A program made the translations under genes and the position numbers. Below are positions 8,765 through 16,944 of a stretch of 64,000 nucleotides of DNA, piece after piece. The stretch is from the NCBI RefSeq assembly GCF_000764205.1, contig NZ_JQDZ01000124.1:37776-101775 (forward strand), in the 5' to 3' direction. The notes beneath the pieces were generated by a model. It saw only the letters and a program-made list of their open reading frames with translations. It had not been told where the DNA came from and made no database searches. The stretch's first letter is position 1. Each line of letters starts with the position of its first letter. Source of the stretch: Thalassotalea sp. ND16A (GTDB lineage Bacteria > Pseudomonadota > Gammaproteobacteria > Enterobacterales > Alteromonadaceae).

Positions 8765-10204
8765 ATGAAACAGGTACAAATTGAAAAACAGGAAAGACTT
8801 CTAAAATATTTTTATTTTTCTCGGTGGATGGCTGTTTTACCTTTATTGTTTATGATTGTTCCAGTCATAGTGATGAGTTTTAAAGGCGTCTTATCTCAAG
8901 ATATCATGATTGCGGGAGGTGTTATTGGCCTTTTGATAGGCTCCCTTTTTGCAAGACAAAAGAAGGAGTATTGGGATGTAGTAATACGATCTCTTTGCGA
9001 TCCTACCGGGCTATTGGTTTTTGGTTTGTTTTTGATAGTTGGCATTTATGGAAAACTTTTAACCGCAGCCCACTTAGCGGAAGGTATAATCTGGCTATCA
9101 AGTCTTATTGATGTTGGCCCTGCACTTTTTGCCCTGTTCATCTATGTGGTCTGTTCTGTACTTGGAACTGCCATGGGAACTTCTTTGGGTATTGTTGTTA
9201 TTATGACCCCTGTTTTATTTCCAGCCGCAGTGGCGGTTGGTGTACATCCTGTTCTTGCTGCTGGAGCTATTTTAAGTGGCGCAGCCACCGGTGATCACTT
9301 CGCTCCTGTGTCTGATACTACCATTATTTCCAGCTCGACCCAGCGCTACAAATTTAAAACTGGCAGTGCTGGAATTGGCGAAGTTGTACGAGCCAGAATG
9401 ATCTACACCATTCCAGCTTTCGCTGTAGCTTGCTTACTTTACCTGTTTGCTGGTGGCTTGACTGCACAGGCTCCTATACAAGATGTTGCAGGCATTATGG
9501 GCGACGCCAATCCTCTTGGACTTATTATGATTATCCCAATGTTTATCGTTGTGATAACGGCTATTTATGGTCGCACAGTTTTTGAAGCGCTAACTTACGG
9601 AATTCTGGCGGGATTGCTTATAGGTATTGTATCTGGGCTAATCACTCTTGAACAACTCGTTTATATTGAAAACACAAATGTCAAAGGAATCATAGTTGAA
9701 GGAGCGACTAGCAACTTGGATACTATTGTCATGATAGTGTTGATGATGGGGGCCTATGGGGTGTTGAGAGAGTATGGGCTTTTGGACAGTTTGATATCAA
9801 GTTTAAAAGGTTCCTGGGGGAATACCCCTAGAAATACTGAATTGACTATGTTTGGGATTGGTTGGTTGCTCAATTTTTTACTTATTGGCCTTGTAGCACG
9901 AATCACTGTAGTAGCGGGCCCTATCTTTAATGAACTAGGTCAATCTCATAATATTCATCCTACGAGACGCGCCAATATTCTTGATGGTGTCGCCAATAGT
10001 TTTAGTTTTGTTGTTCCTTGGCATATTTGGCCCTTAATTATGATTATGACAATAAATCCTTTGGTGGAAATTTACCCATATTTGAGCGTGCCTGCACCAA
10101 TAGATTTTTTTACTGCCACATTCTATCCGCTGGTGATCTGGCTTGTGATGCTAATCTCAATCATATCTGGCTTTGGTCGTAAATTTGAAAAGGAAGCAAA
10201 CTAA
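8765..10204 (+). CDS. nhaC: NhaC-family Na+/H+ antiporter
   Basis: Polytopic inner-membrane antiporter of the NhaC/ArsB-NhaD superfamily, about 479 residues and roughly eleven hydrophobic segments. The family signatures GTAMGTSLGIVVIMTPVL (near residue 140) and GAATGDHFAPVSDTTIISS (near 180) are intact. I chose ATG 8765 over ATG 8747 because GAGGAAAT directly precedes it. NhaC-type proteins move Na+ against H+, and some relatives exchange organic acids for Na+. It stands alone on the plus strand between an XRE regulator and an Lrp-type regulator, so its substrate may relate to the neighbouring catabolic genes. Confidence 0.88.
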   Translation: MKQVQIEKQERLLKYFYFSRWMAVLPLLFMIVPVIVMSFKGVLSQDIMIAGGVIGLLIGSLFARQKKEYWDVVIRSLCDPTGLLVFGLFLIVGIYGKLLTAAHLAEGIIWLSSLIDVGPALFALFIYVVCSVLGTAMGTSLGIVVIMTPVLFPAAVAVGVHPVLAAGAILSGAATGDHFAPVSDTTIISSSTQRYKFKTGSAGIGEVVRARMIYTIPAFAVACLLYLFAGGLTAQAPIQDVAGIMGDANPLGLIMIIPMFIVVITAIYGRTVFEALTYGILAGLLIGIVSGLITLEQLVYIENTNVKGIIVEGATSNLDTIVMIVLMMGAYGVLREYGLLDSLISSLKGSWGNTPRNTELTMFGIGWLLNFLLIGLVARITVVAGPIFNELGQSHNIHPTRRANILDGVANSFSFVVPWHIWPLIMIMTINPLVEIYPYLSVPAPIDFFTATFYPLVIWLVMLISIISGFGRKFEKEAN

Positions 10205-10363
10205 ACCGTACCTTATCGTTAAGGAAGTAAAATCAATAAGAGCAGGTATTGGAGAATAATTCTTTAGTCTTAAGGAAATTGCACTAAAGCTACGCTATTT
10301 TATTTTAGAATAAACCTTAATGATGCCTTGTCACGCGGTTATTAGCTTTGCTGCTGAGACGAA

Positions 10364-10822
10364 TTAAACATAATCAACTGGTAAGGCTGTGGTGTATTTT
10401 ATTTTTTCCATAGAGAAACTAGAACTTACATCTGACAATTTGACCTTTTGGATCATTTTTTTGTAAAATCTATCGTAGGCCTGCATATCGGGTATTACAA
10501 CTCTCAAAAGATAATCATGTTCTCCACTTAAACGATAAAATTCAACTATCTCATCAATATCGTCAGCAAATGTCGAAAATTGATCTAACCATTCTTGTTC
10601 ATGAAAACTAGTTTTAATCATGACGAATACTGTTAAGCCAACATTGAGTTTAGTTGGATCTGTCAGTACCACTCTGTCTGTGATGATACCTTTTTCTTCA
10701 AGGCGCTGAATTCTTCGCCAGCAAGGGGTTGAGGATAAACCTACTCGCTCAGCGATAGAACTAACAGACAAGGTACAATCTGATTGTAATAATTGAAGAA
10801 TATGCTTATCAAACTTGTCCAT
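10364..10822 (-). CDS. Lrp/AsnC-family transcriptional regulator
   Basis: The 152-residue length is typical. Residues 1-60 give the AsnC winged helix-turn-helix (DKFDKHILQLLQSD, then SVSSIAERVGLSSTPCWRRIQRLEEKG). The C-terminal RAM domain, which binds amino acids and assembles octamers, follows, with the SGEHDYLLRV motif near residue 98. It is divergent from the cysteine-synthase-like gene with a 158-bp gap. That is the usual arrangement when an AsnC protein controls its neighbour in response to an amino acid. Confidence 0.92.
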   Translation of the reverse strand: MDKFDKHILQLLQSDCTLSVSSIAERVGLSSTPCWRRIQRLEEKGIITDRVVLTDPTKLNVGLTVFVMIKTSFHEQEWLDQFSTFADDIDEIVEFYRLSGEHDYLLRVVIPDMQAYDRFYKKMIQKVKLSDVSSSFSMEKIKYTTALPVDYV

Positions 10823-10980
10823 TTTAGTGCCCTGTCAAATAAAGGAAAAGTATTTCCTATTTCTACTCTATTGTAGCATACCATTCTAAAATATCGCGTA
10901 TCTTTATTGTAAATAGCAAAGTTTAACTACAAGGAATGGAGGATAATTTTCGCATTAAAAACTTATTCATAGGATTTATA

Positions 10981-11961
10981 ATGAACGATATTACTCGAAT
11001 AGAGATACCATCTATATCAAGCCAAGGGCGTGGTGTTATTTACAATAATATCATGGAAACTATAGGTAACACGCCGCTAGTTAAATTACATAACTTTGGA
11101 AAAATCAATAACATCTCTGCAAACATATTGGCAAAAATTGAATTTTTTAACCCTGCAGGTTCGATCAAAGACCGACCAGCTTTTGCAATGATTGAAGACG
11201 CTATAGCTAAAGGACTTATTAATAGCCAAACAGAAATTGTTGAAGCGACATCCGGTAATAACGGTGTTGCTTGTGCATGGGTTTGTGCAATGAAAAAAAT
11301 TCCCCTTACTATTGTTATGCCTGAACATATGTCGATAGAACGAAGAAAATTAATTAAGCACTATGGAGCTAATTTAGTGTTAACGCCAAAAGAATTAGGT
11401 ACCAAAGGAGCAATTGATAAAGCCAAAGCTCTTTTGGATGAGAAAGAGCATGCAATTATGCTTGATCAATTTGGTAATCCTGCCAATTTGGCTACGCACG
11501 CTAACACAACAGCAGAAGAAATTTGGACTGATACCCAAGGAAAGGTTGATGTTTTAGTTGCCGGTATTGGTACGGGAGGCACTTTATCTGGAATTGCTCA
11601 AATCTTAAAAGAAAAGAACCCAAAACTTATTGTTATTGCGGTTGAGCCTGCGTCATGCCCAGTTTTATCAGAAGGCCGTGCAGGTGTTCATAAAATACAG
11701 GGGTTAAGCTCTGGGCACATCCCAGATATTTTACGTACAGATTTGATTGATGAAATAGTCACTGTAAGCAATGATGACGCGATTTTATTTGCCCAACAAA
11801 TTGCTATAAGTGAAAGTTTGCCTGTTGGAATATCTTCCGGTGCTGCGTTAAAAGCTGCAAGTATTATTGGTGAAAGAGAACAGTTTTTAGGGAAAAATGT
11901 TGTGACTATTCTAGCCGATAATGCTGAGCGTTATTTTAGTACTGAATTATTTACTCAATAA
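10981..11961 (+). CDS. Cysteine synthase (CysM/CysK)-family PLP enzyme
   Basis: Pyridoxal-phosphate beta-replacement enzyme of 326 residues. Seen: ETIGNTPLVKL, the PLP lysine in NPAGSIKDRP (Lys63 from this start), the phosphate loop GIGTGGTLSG, and PVGISSGAAL near the end. The normally very conserved substrate loop TSGNTG reads TSGNNG here, so the acceptor or donor may differ from O-acetylserine and sulfide. ATG 10981 is preferred over 10936 because AGGA lies 7 bp upstream. Divergence from an AsnC-type regulator suggests amino-acid-responsive control and a possible catabolic role, such as cysteine desulfhydration. Confidence 0.82.
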   Translation: MNDITRIEIPSISSQGRGVIYNNIMETIGNTPLVKLHNFGKINNISANILAKIEFFNPAGSIKDRPAFAMIEDAIAKGLINSQTEIVEATSGNNGVACAWVCAMKKIPLTIVMPEHMSIERRKLIKHYGANLVLTPKELGTKGAIDKAKALLDEKEHAIMLDQFGNPANLATHANTTAEEIWTDTQGKVDVLVAGIGTGGTLSGIAQILKEKNPKLIVIAVEPASCPVLSEGRAGVHKIQGLSSGHIPDILRTDLIDEIVTVSNDDAILFAQQIAISESLPVGISSGAALKAASIIGEREQFLGKNVVTILADNAERYFSTELFTQ

Positions 11962-12140
11962 TATTATTCTTGAAAAAGCATCAGGCTATTGGCTGTTGTT
12001 TGTAGATATTGATTATTAATCAAAGAGGTAATATATGATTCCTGAAGTAATCCAAAAATGGTACTTGCTTGTATAATCAAAGAATACAAACTTTTAAGGT
12101 GCGCCTTTAGAATAGATGCATCTTTTGTTTTTATAGTAGA

Positions 12141-12434
12141 GTGAGAGAAATAGAAGCATTTCGTTTCCTACTGATTCATTTAGCCTATGCGAACTTGTTT
12201 TTCGGCAGCCGCCTTGCCCTCAATGATGTGCAAAGCACAGAGGTAATAGTGGGCATAGGCACAGATCTGGAACACAGTGCTACCACCTTTATTGTCGAAG
12301 CCAGCCGACGAGTGGGTGAAAATTTCAAGGCCAGTCTCGATGTCAGGGTATTCCAAAGCAGTGACCCACAGGACCTATTGTATTATTTGACCAATGACGA
12401 TCATTTGGGGTTAACACTGCAATGGTATTTTTGA
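12141..12434 (+). pseudogene. C-terminal remnant of an outer-membrane beta-barrel protein
   Basis: From about residue 23 the frame reads as the last strands of a bacterial barrel protein: ALNDVQSTEVIVGIG, then VEASRRVGENFKASLDVRVF and a final LTLQWYF. The terminal Phe in an alternating aromatic strand is the outer-membrane insertion signature. Signal peptide and earlier strands are missing and there is no good start or ribosome site, so this is a truncated gene. It may mark the right border of the accessory block. Confidence 0.6.
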
Positions 12435-12597
12435 ATGCTTGGTAAGTGCGCCCTGAATAATTGGAATATTTCTATACTCGGCCTATTATTACTTAAAGGT
12501 ATATGACTTGCTTATTTCTAATTACATTCGACCTTGAATGTGAGCAGCCAATTCGCTACTGTTCTCTAATTCTCATCATAAGGTAAAATATTCTCCC

Positions 12598-13182
12598 ATG
12601 GATACCGAAACATTTAATCAAGCCATCCAATTAATCGACCAAGCCAATGCTGCCGATCCCAATAAAGAAACGTGGCAGGGCGATGAATACTCGAAAGAAG
12701 TATTATATTCGATGCGCATGAGCGAAGCCTTGGCCAGCTTTGCTCCTGAAGCTGAACAAGCATTGCAGATTGCTGCTCGCTGTCAGCATATTTGCCGCTG
12801 GCAATACCCGCGCAGCAATTATGAAATGAATCGGCAGGGGTATTTATTATGGCGTCAGGAGTTGAAAAAATTTCATGCTAAGAAGGCGGCGGAAATTCTT
12901 GTCTCTGTTGGTTGTAAGGCTGAGATCATTGAGCAAGTGGAGTTTTTAGTGTTGAAAAAACAATTAAAGCGAAATCCACAAACCCAAATTTTAGAAGACG
13001 TTATCTGTTTGGTATTTTTACAATATTATTTTGATGATTTTATTGCCAAGCACAGTGAAGAAAAGCTGATTTCAGTATTGCAAAAAACCTGGGCAAAAAT
13101 GTCTGAGCAAGGACATCAGGCAGCTTTAGGCTTATCGTTATCTGCGGCGGCGAATGCGCTAGTGGCAAAAGCGTTAAGTTAA
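12598..13182 (+). CDS. DUF4202 domain-containing protein
   Basis: A 194-residue cytoplasmic protein whose full length matches the DUF4202 family. It is mostly helical, with conserved-looking features CQHICRWQYPRSNY (near residue 62), EFLVLKKQLKRNPQ (near 119) and EDVICLVFLQYYF (near 133). The scattered His and Asp residues are reminiscent of HD-type helical proteins, but no catalytic motif is certain. No function is known to me. It converges with the nos operon, separated by a shared hairpin terminator. Confidence 0.8.
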   Translation: MDTETFNQAIQLIDQANAADPNKETWQGDEYSKEVLYSMRMSEALASFAPEAEQALQIAARCQHICRWQYPRSNYEMNRQGYLLWRQELKKFHAKKAAEILVSVGCKAEIIEQVEFLVLKKQLKRNPQTQILEDVICLVFLQYYFDDFIAKHSEEKLISVLQKTWAKMSEQGHQAALGLSLSAAANALVAKALS

Positions 13183-13217
13183 CCTTAGTTCGGGATAAAT
13201 AAATGTAATCCGACGAC

Positions 13218-13247
13218 ATAAGGCTTAAGCATTTGCGCAAGCCTTAT
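13218..13247. terminator. Convergent hairpin terminator (DUF4202 gene / nosL)
   Basis: ATAAGGCTT (13218-13226) pairs with AAGCCTTAT (13239-13247) around a 12-nt loop and is followed by an AT-rich stretch on the plus side. It lies between two converging genes. Confidence 0.6.
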
Positions 13248-13259
13248 TTAATTTTCGGT

Positions 13260-13754
13260 TTACATTAGTTTCGACATATCAACGTTATCAAACGCTAGCA
13301 CATCACCACCAAATTCTTCGGCAAAGGCGTTTGCATCACTTTCTTTACTAAAACTGGCCAAGGTTTTGCCCATCGCTCCGGTTTTGCTTGAACCGGTTAC
13401 AAACCAGGCAACTCTGGCATCTATAAAGTAACCATCATTGGGCTCATCCCAGGGCATTTTACTCATGTCATGCACGTAGATTGAGGTGACGTTACGCTTA
13501 TTCTCCGGGTCAAGATAAAAGCTGAACATGTCTCTGGTGGAGCAAAACTTATGTATTTTTTCAGCTCGGTCTTTTCGGTATAATTCACCTTTAGGTCCGG
13601 AAAAGTTACTGATCAACATGCCACATAAATGGCATTCGTCTGAGCTTTCTATGGCTTGTGCTTGCAGCACGACTTGTTGTTGCTGTTGCTCTGAACATGA
13701 AATCAAAAATGTCAGCGAAATTAATGGTAATAGCAGTTTAACGAGTTTGGTCAT
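13260..13754 (-). CDS. nosL: NosL copper-chaperone lipoprotein
   Basis: Periplasmic lipoprotein that helps deliver copper during maturation of nitrous oxide reductase. ATG 13754 is the start: it overlaps the nosY stop by one base (TAATG) and begins a signal peptide with the lipobox LISC (Cys20). The frame further upstream is inside nosY. The Cu-binding motif CHLCGM is at residues 41-46. Length 164 residues is normal. A run of five Gln follows the lipidated Cys. Last gene of nosRZDFYL. Confidence 0.93.
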   Translation of the reverse strand: MTKLVKLLLPLISLTFLISCSEQQQQQVVLQAQAIESSDECHLCGMLISNFSGPKGELYRKDRAEKIHKFCSTRDMFSFYLDPENKRNVTSIYVHDMSKMPWDEPNDGYFIDARVAWFVTGSSKTGAMGKTLASFSKESDANAFAEEFGGDVLAFDNVDMSKLM

Positions 13755-14572
13755 TACAAGGTCTTCTTTTTTAGAATGAAAATGGCAAGGCTTAGCGGGA
13801 TTGCTACCCAAGCCAGTAAGGACAAAATCAACTGTGATTGTGACATACTGGCGTTAATCGCAATCGCGACGGCGCCGTTGACATCACTGCTGTCCAAACC
13901 TGCAAGGTTGACTAAGCGGAAAATATCGGCAGGGTTTAACATCATCAGCTGAGTTAAACCTTGTTGGCCAAGCTCACTATCAACGCCGACTAATAGCGCT
14001 AATAGGGCCAAATCAAAGGCAAGGGCAAAGACAAACCAGGTGATCAAGGCAAAGCCTGCGGCTTTTGATTTCTCGCTTACCGATAAACTGATCAAATAGG
14101 CAATGGCAGTAAAGCTTAAGCCCAACAGTACCGCACTGAAAATAAACAAAGAAAAGCTGGCGATAACCTGACTATTGTCCATTTGAAAATACAACAATAA
14201 GGCCGAACTGCCAAAGCCTAAAAATATTGCCAGGGCGATAATGGCACCTTGTCCAATAAATTTGCCCAGTAGCAGTTGTGACTTACTTAATGGGTAAGTT
14301 AGCAGTAATAATAGGGTGCCGCTTTCTTGCTCACCGACAAAGCTGTCATAACTTAACAGCAGGGCGATCAATGGGATCAGAAATACCGCCAGGCTTGCCA
14401 GGCTTGCTATTGTCGTTGACAGAGACGTGATCCCTATGCTGCCAGAAGCAGCTGCGCCAAAATAAGTTAATCCTAGTGACAGTACGGTAAAGATTAGGGT
14501 GATAGACACTAGCCAACGGTTTCTCAAGCCGTCCTGAAATTCTTTATTGGCAACGGTTAATACTTGCATCAT
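13754..14572 (-). CDS. nosY: NosY, ABC transporter permease for N2O reductase maturation
   Basis: Inner-membrane permease of 272 residues with six predicted helices. It pairs with the NosF ATPase and NosD to supply the sulfur-containing species needed to build the Cu-S centre of NosZ. The helices start at residue about 20 and the SYDSFVGEQESGTLLLLLTYP loop characteristic of the NosY/ABC-2 family lies near residue 75. It overlaps nosF by 4 bp (ATGA) and nosL by 1 bp, so the three genes are translationally coupled. Confidence 0.93.
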   Translation of the reverse strand: MMQVLTVANKEFQDGLRNRWLVSITLIFTVLSLGLTYFGAAASGSIGITSLSTTIASLASLAVFLIPLIALLLSYDSFVGEQESGTLLLLLTYPLSKSQLLLGKFIGQGAIIALAIFLGFGSSALLLYFQMDNSQVIASFSLFIFSAVLLGLSFTAIAYLISLSVSEKSKAAGFALITWFVFALAFDLALLALLVGVDSELGQQGLTQLMMLNPADIFRLVNLAGLDSSDVNGAVAIAINASMSQSQLILSLLAWVAIPLSLAIFILKKKTL

Positions 14573-15495
14573 GATTTGTTTCCTCCTGGCAAGGAGACTG
14601 GTTGAGAAAGGTAATGTTGATATAGTTGCTCCAGATTTGCCGGCTCAACCTGAATATCTTGTACCATTTCATAAGATAATAATTGTTTTAAGGTCGCCAG
14701 TTTTTCTTGTTCTGGCACCAGTAATGTTTGTCTATCACTGCCGCTGCTTAAGAATTGACTCAATTTAGGATCTGTACTCACCGAGCCATTTAATCCTGTC
14801 GGTTTAATTCGTACCGGTAAATCTGCCTGTTGGCGAAGTTGCGCCAGGGTGCCGCTTGCCAATAATTTACCGGCAGATAAGATCATCGCCCTATCGATAT
14901 GTTGCTCTACGCCAGGAAGCACGTGCGAACATAAAATAACACTGGAGCCCTGGGTCTTTAACTGGTCGACCGTTTGGTAAAAATCTCTGGTCGCAATCGG
15001 GTCTAAGCCAACCGTGGGCTCATCTAACAACAAGAGTTTTGGTTTGCCGATAAACGCTTGCGCCAGCCCTAAACGTTGGCGCATGCCTTTTGAGTACGTT
15101 TTTACTTGCCGTTTCATCGCGTGGCTAATGCCAACTTGCTCTAATAGATCAACCGCCGTTTTCTTATTGAAGCCTTTCAACTTTGCGAAGTAAGTAAGCA
15201 CTTCCAAACCAGTGAGCTGGTCATAAAAACTGACATTTTCCGGAAGGTAACCAACTTTTGCCCGAGTATGCCACGCCGCTTTTGAATCGGGAGCCATGCC
15301 CATGACTTCGACGCTGCCGCTGCTTGGAGAAATTACCCCGAGGATAAGTTTCATCATGGTAGTTTTACCGGCGCCATTATGACCGAATAAACCAAGCACT
15401 TCGCCTTGATTTAAGGTCATACTGACCGAATCCAGGGCAGAAAGTTTTTGGTATTGTTTGCAAACATTTTGCAACGAGATAAGGGAAGTATTCAT
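14569..15495 (-). CDS. nosF: NosF, ABC transporter ATPase for N2O reductase maturation
   Basis: Cytoplasmic ATPase, 308 residues. Walker A GHNGAGKTTMMK (near 38), the signature YSKGMRQRLGLAQA (near 133) and Walker B LLLLDEPTVGLDP (near 153) are all intact. It drives the NosY permease. The start lies 13 bp after the end of nosD and the 3' end overlaps nosY. Confidence 0.95.
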   Translation of the reverse strand: MNTSLISLQNVCKQYQKLSALDSVSMTLNQGEVLGLFGHNGAGKTTMMKLILGVISPSSGSVEVMGMAPDSKAAWHTRAKVGYLPENVSFYDQLTGLEVLTYFAKLKGFNKKTAVDLLEQVGISHAMKRQVKTYSKGMRQRLGLAQAFIGKPKLLLLDEPTVGLDPIATRDFYQTVDQLKTQGSSVILCSHVLPGVEQHIDRAMILSAGKLLASGTLAQLRQQADLPVRIKPTGLNGSVSTDPKLSQFLSSGSDRQTLLVPEQEKLATLKQLLSYEMVQDIQVEPANLEQLYQHYLSQPVSLPGGNKS

Positions 15496-15508
15496 CTGTT
15501 ATTCATCC

Positions 15509-16870
15509 TTAATGCTGAGCATCAGGTTTAGTACTGGAAGAAATGCCGGCAGACGAACTGATGGTTGCCACAGTCATTTCTTCAAGATTATGGTGTGGTG
15601 ATTGCATTAATGGGTAGCTATCTTTAACCCCGGGAGGTTTTAGTACCGGGAATTGTCTTTGTACCCAGCGCAAAATAAGCACCGCAGGGCTGTCCATTAA
15701 CATTTTCATTTCCGGGTATTGCCAGACCAGTTTATCAATACCATCGTTAGGTTCAAAAATTACATCACCGACAAAGTCATTATCCATATCCCAACCAAGG
15801 TAGTTGCTCCAGTAATTACCTTTGCCGTCTTTGCTCCACTCTTGTTTTTTATTGGATACGTATTTTACTTGCGTTGGGTTGTTGATAAAGCTGTTGCCGT
15901 ATACTTGGGTGTTTTCCGAACCGGCAGTTAAGTGGATGCCGATCTCAGCAGTATTAATGACATTACCGGTAATGGTGTTATAAGCGGAGTTGTAGACGAA
16001 CAAGCCCTTGCCATCTCGGCCTAAGACTTTATTTTCCGGCTTGGTCCAGACGTTTTCAATGACGTTATCGCTTATCGTCGATGAGGTAATAAAGTTCATC
16101 AAAAAGCCATAATCTTCACTATTATTACTGGTGTTTGCCGTTACGGTTAAATGCTTAGAGCTCATCAAGGCGTAACCAGCACGGGTATTATAGGCAAGGT
16201 TATTGAGCACTTTATTGCTGTGCGAGTACATGTAATGAATGCCATAACGTAAATCGTGCATGGTATTGCCATCGAGGACATTTTGCTGGCTGGATATAAT
16301 GTAAAGGCCGTCTCGGGTCTTTGATACATTATTACCGCGCACCTCTACATGCTTTACCCCCGATAATTGAATACCATTACCTCTATCCGCTGAGCGTAAT
16401 TTGGGGTTACCTACTATGGTATTGTTTAACACTTTAATATGTTCGGCGCGCTGTAGCCAAATACCAAAACCACTGCCGTGCAGTTGGTTATTTTGAATTA
16501 AGATATGGTCGGCTTTTTTATCGGAGTAAATCGCCGAATTTTGCTCGGTTAAATCATCGCCCCAGTTAATGATGGTGAGATTTTCAACGCTAATGTTGGA
16601 GCTGAAAAGCTGAATGGCATGGCCTTTACCCTGGGCATCAATAATAGCGCCGCTACTATTATCACAATCACAACCGCGTAATGTTATTGCCTGATTGACT
16701 GTGAAGTTGCCAAAATAATTGCCGTTGCTTAGGATAACCGTGTCGCCATCATTGGTGTTATCGAGAATGCTTTGTAAGTTGTCTTGCGGTGAAACTTGCC
16801 ATACTTGTGCCATAGCTGTGTTGATAACAGCCATTGTCAGCATTAAATAAAGCAGTATATTTCTCATCAT
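15509..16870 (-). CDS. nosD: NosD, periplasmic maturation factor (beta-helix)
   Basis: Exported protein of 453 residues with a signal peptide ending at about Ala21. The body is a right-handed parallel beta-helix built of NosD/CASH repeats with many Asn ladders (residues about 50-330). It works with NosF and NosY in assembling the copper centres of NosZ. It lies 74 bp after nosZ, behind a strong intercistronic hairpin. The final 60 residues are not repetitive and end in a Ser-rich tail. Confidence 0.94.
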   Translation of the reverse strand: MMRNILLYLMLTMAVINTAMAQVWQVSPQDNLQSILDNTNDGDTVILSNGNYFGNFTVNQAITLRGCDCDNSSGAIIDAQGKGHAIQLFSSNISVENLTIINWGDDLTEQNSAIYSDKKADHILIQNNQLHGSGFGIWLQRAEHIKVLNNTIVGNPKLRSADRGNGIQLSGVKHVEVRGNNVSKTRDGLYIISSQQNVLDGNTMHDLRYGIHYMYSHSNKVLNNLAYNTRAGYALMSSKHLTVTANTSNNSEDYGFLMNFITSSTISDNVIENVWTKPENKVLGRDGKGLFVYNSAYNTITGNVINTAEIGIHLTAGSENTQVYGNSFINNPTQVKYVSNKKQEWSKDGKGNYWSNYLGWDMDNDFVGDVIFEPNDGIDKLVWQYPEMKMLMDSPAVLILRWVQRQFPVLKPPGVKDSYPLMQSPHHNLEEMTVATISSSAGISSSTKPDAQH

Positions 16871-16904
16871 TAAATGGTAATACCTTCTTAATTAAACAAC
16901 AGAG

Positions 16905-16936
16905 AAAGGCATAATACGTTGCCGTATTATGCCTTT
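16905..16936 (-). promoter_or_regulatory. Intercistronic hairpin between nosZ and nosD
   Basis: A perfect 14-bp stem (AAAGGCATAATACG / CGTATTATGCCTTT) with a 4-nt loop starts about 9 bp after the nosZ stop. There is no T-run on either side, so it looks like an RNA stability or processing element rather than a full terminator. It would favour nosZ mRNA over the maturation genes. Confidence 0.65.
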
Positions 16937-16944
16937 GCTATCTA

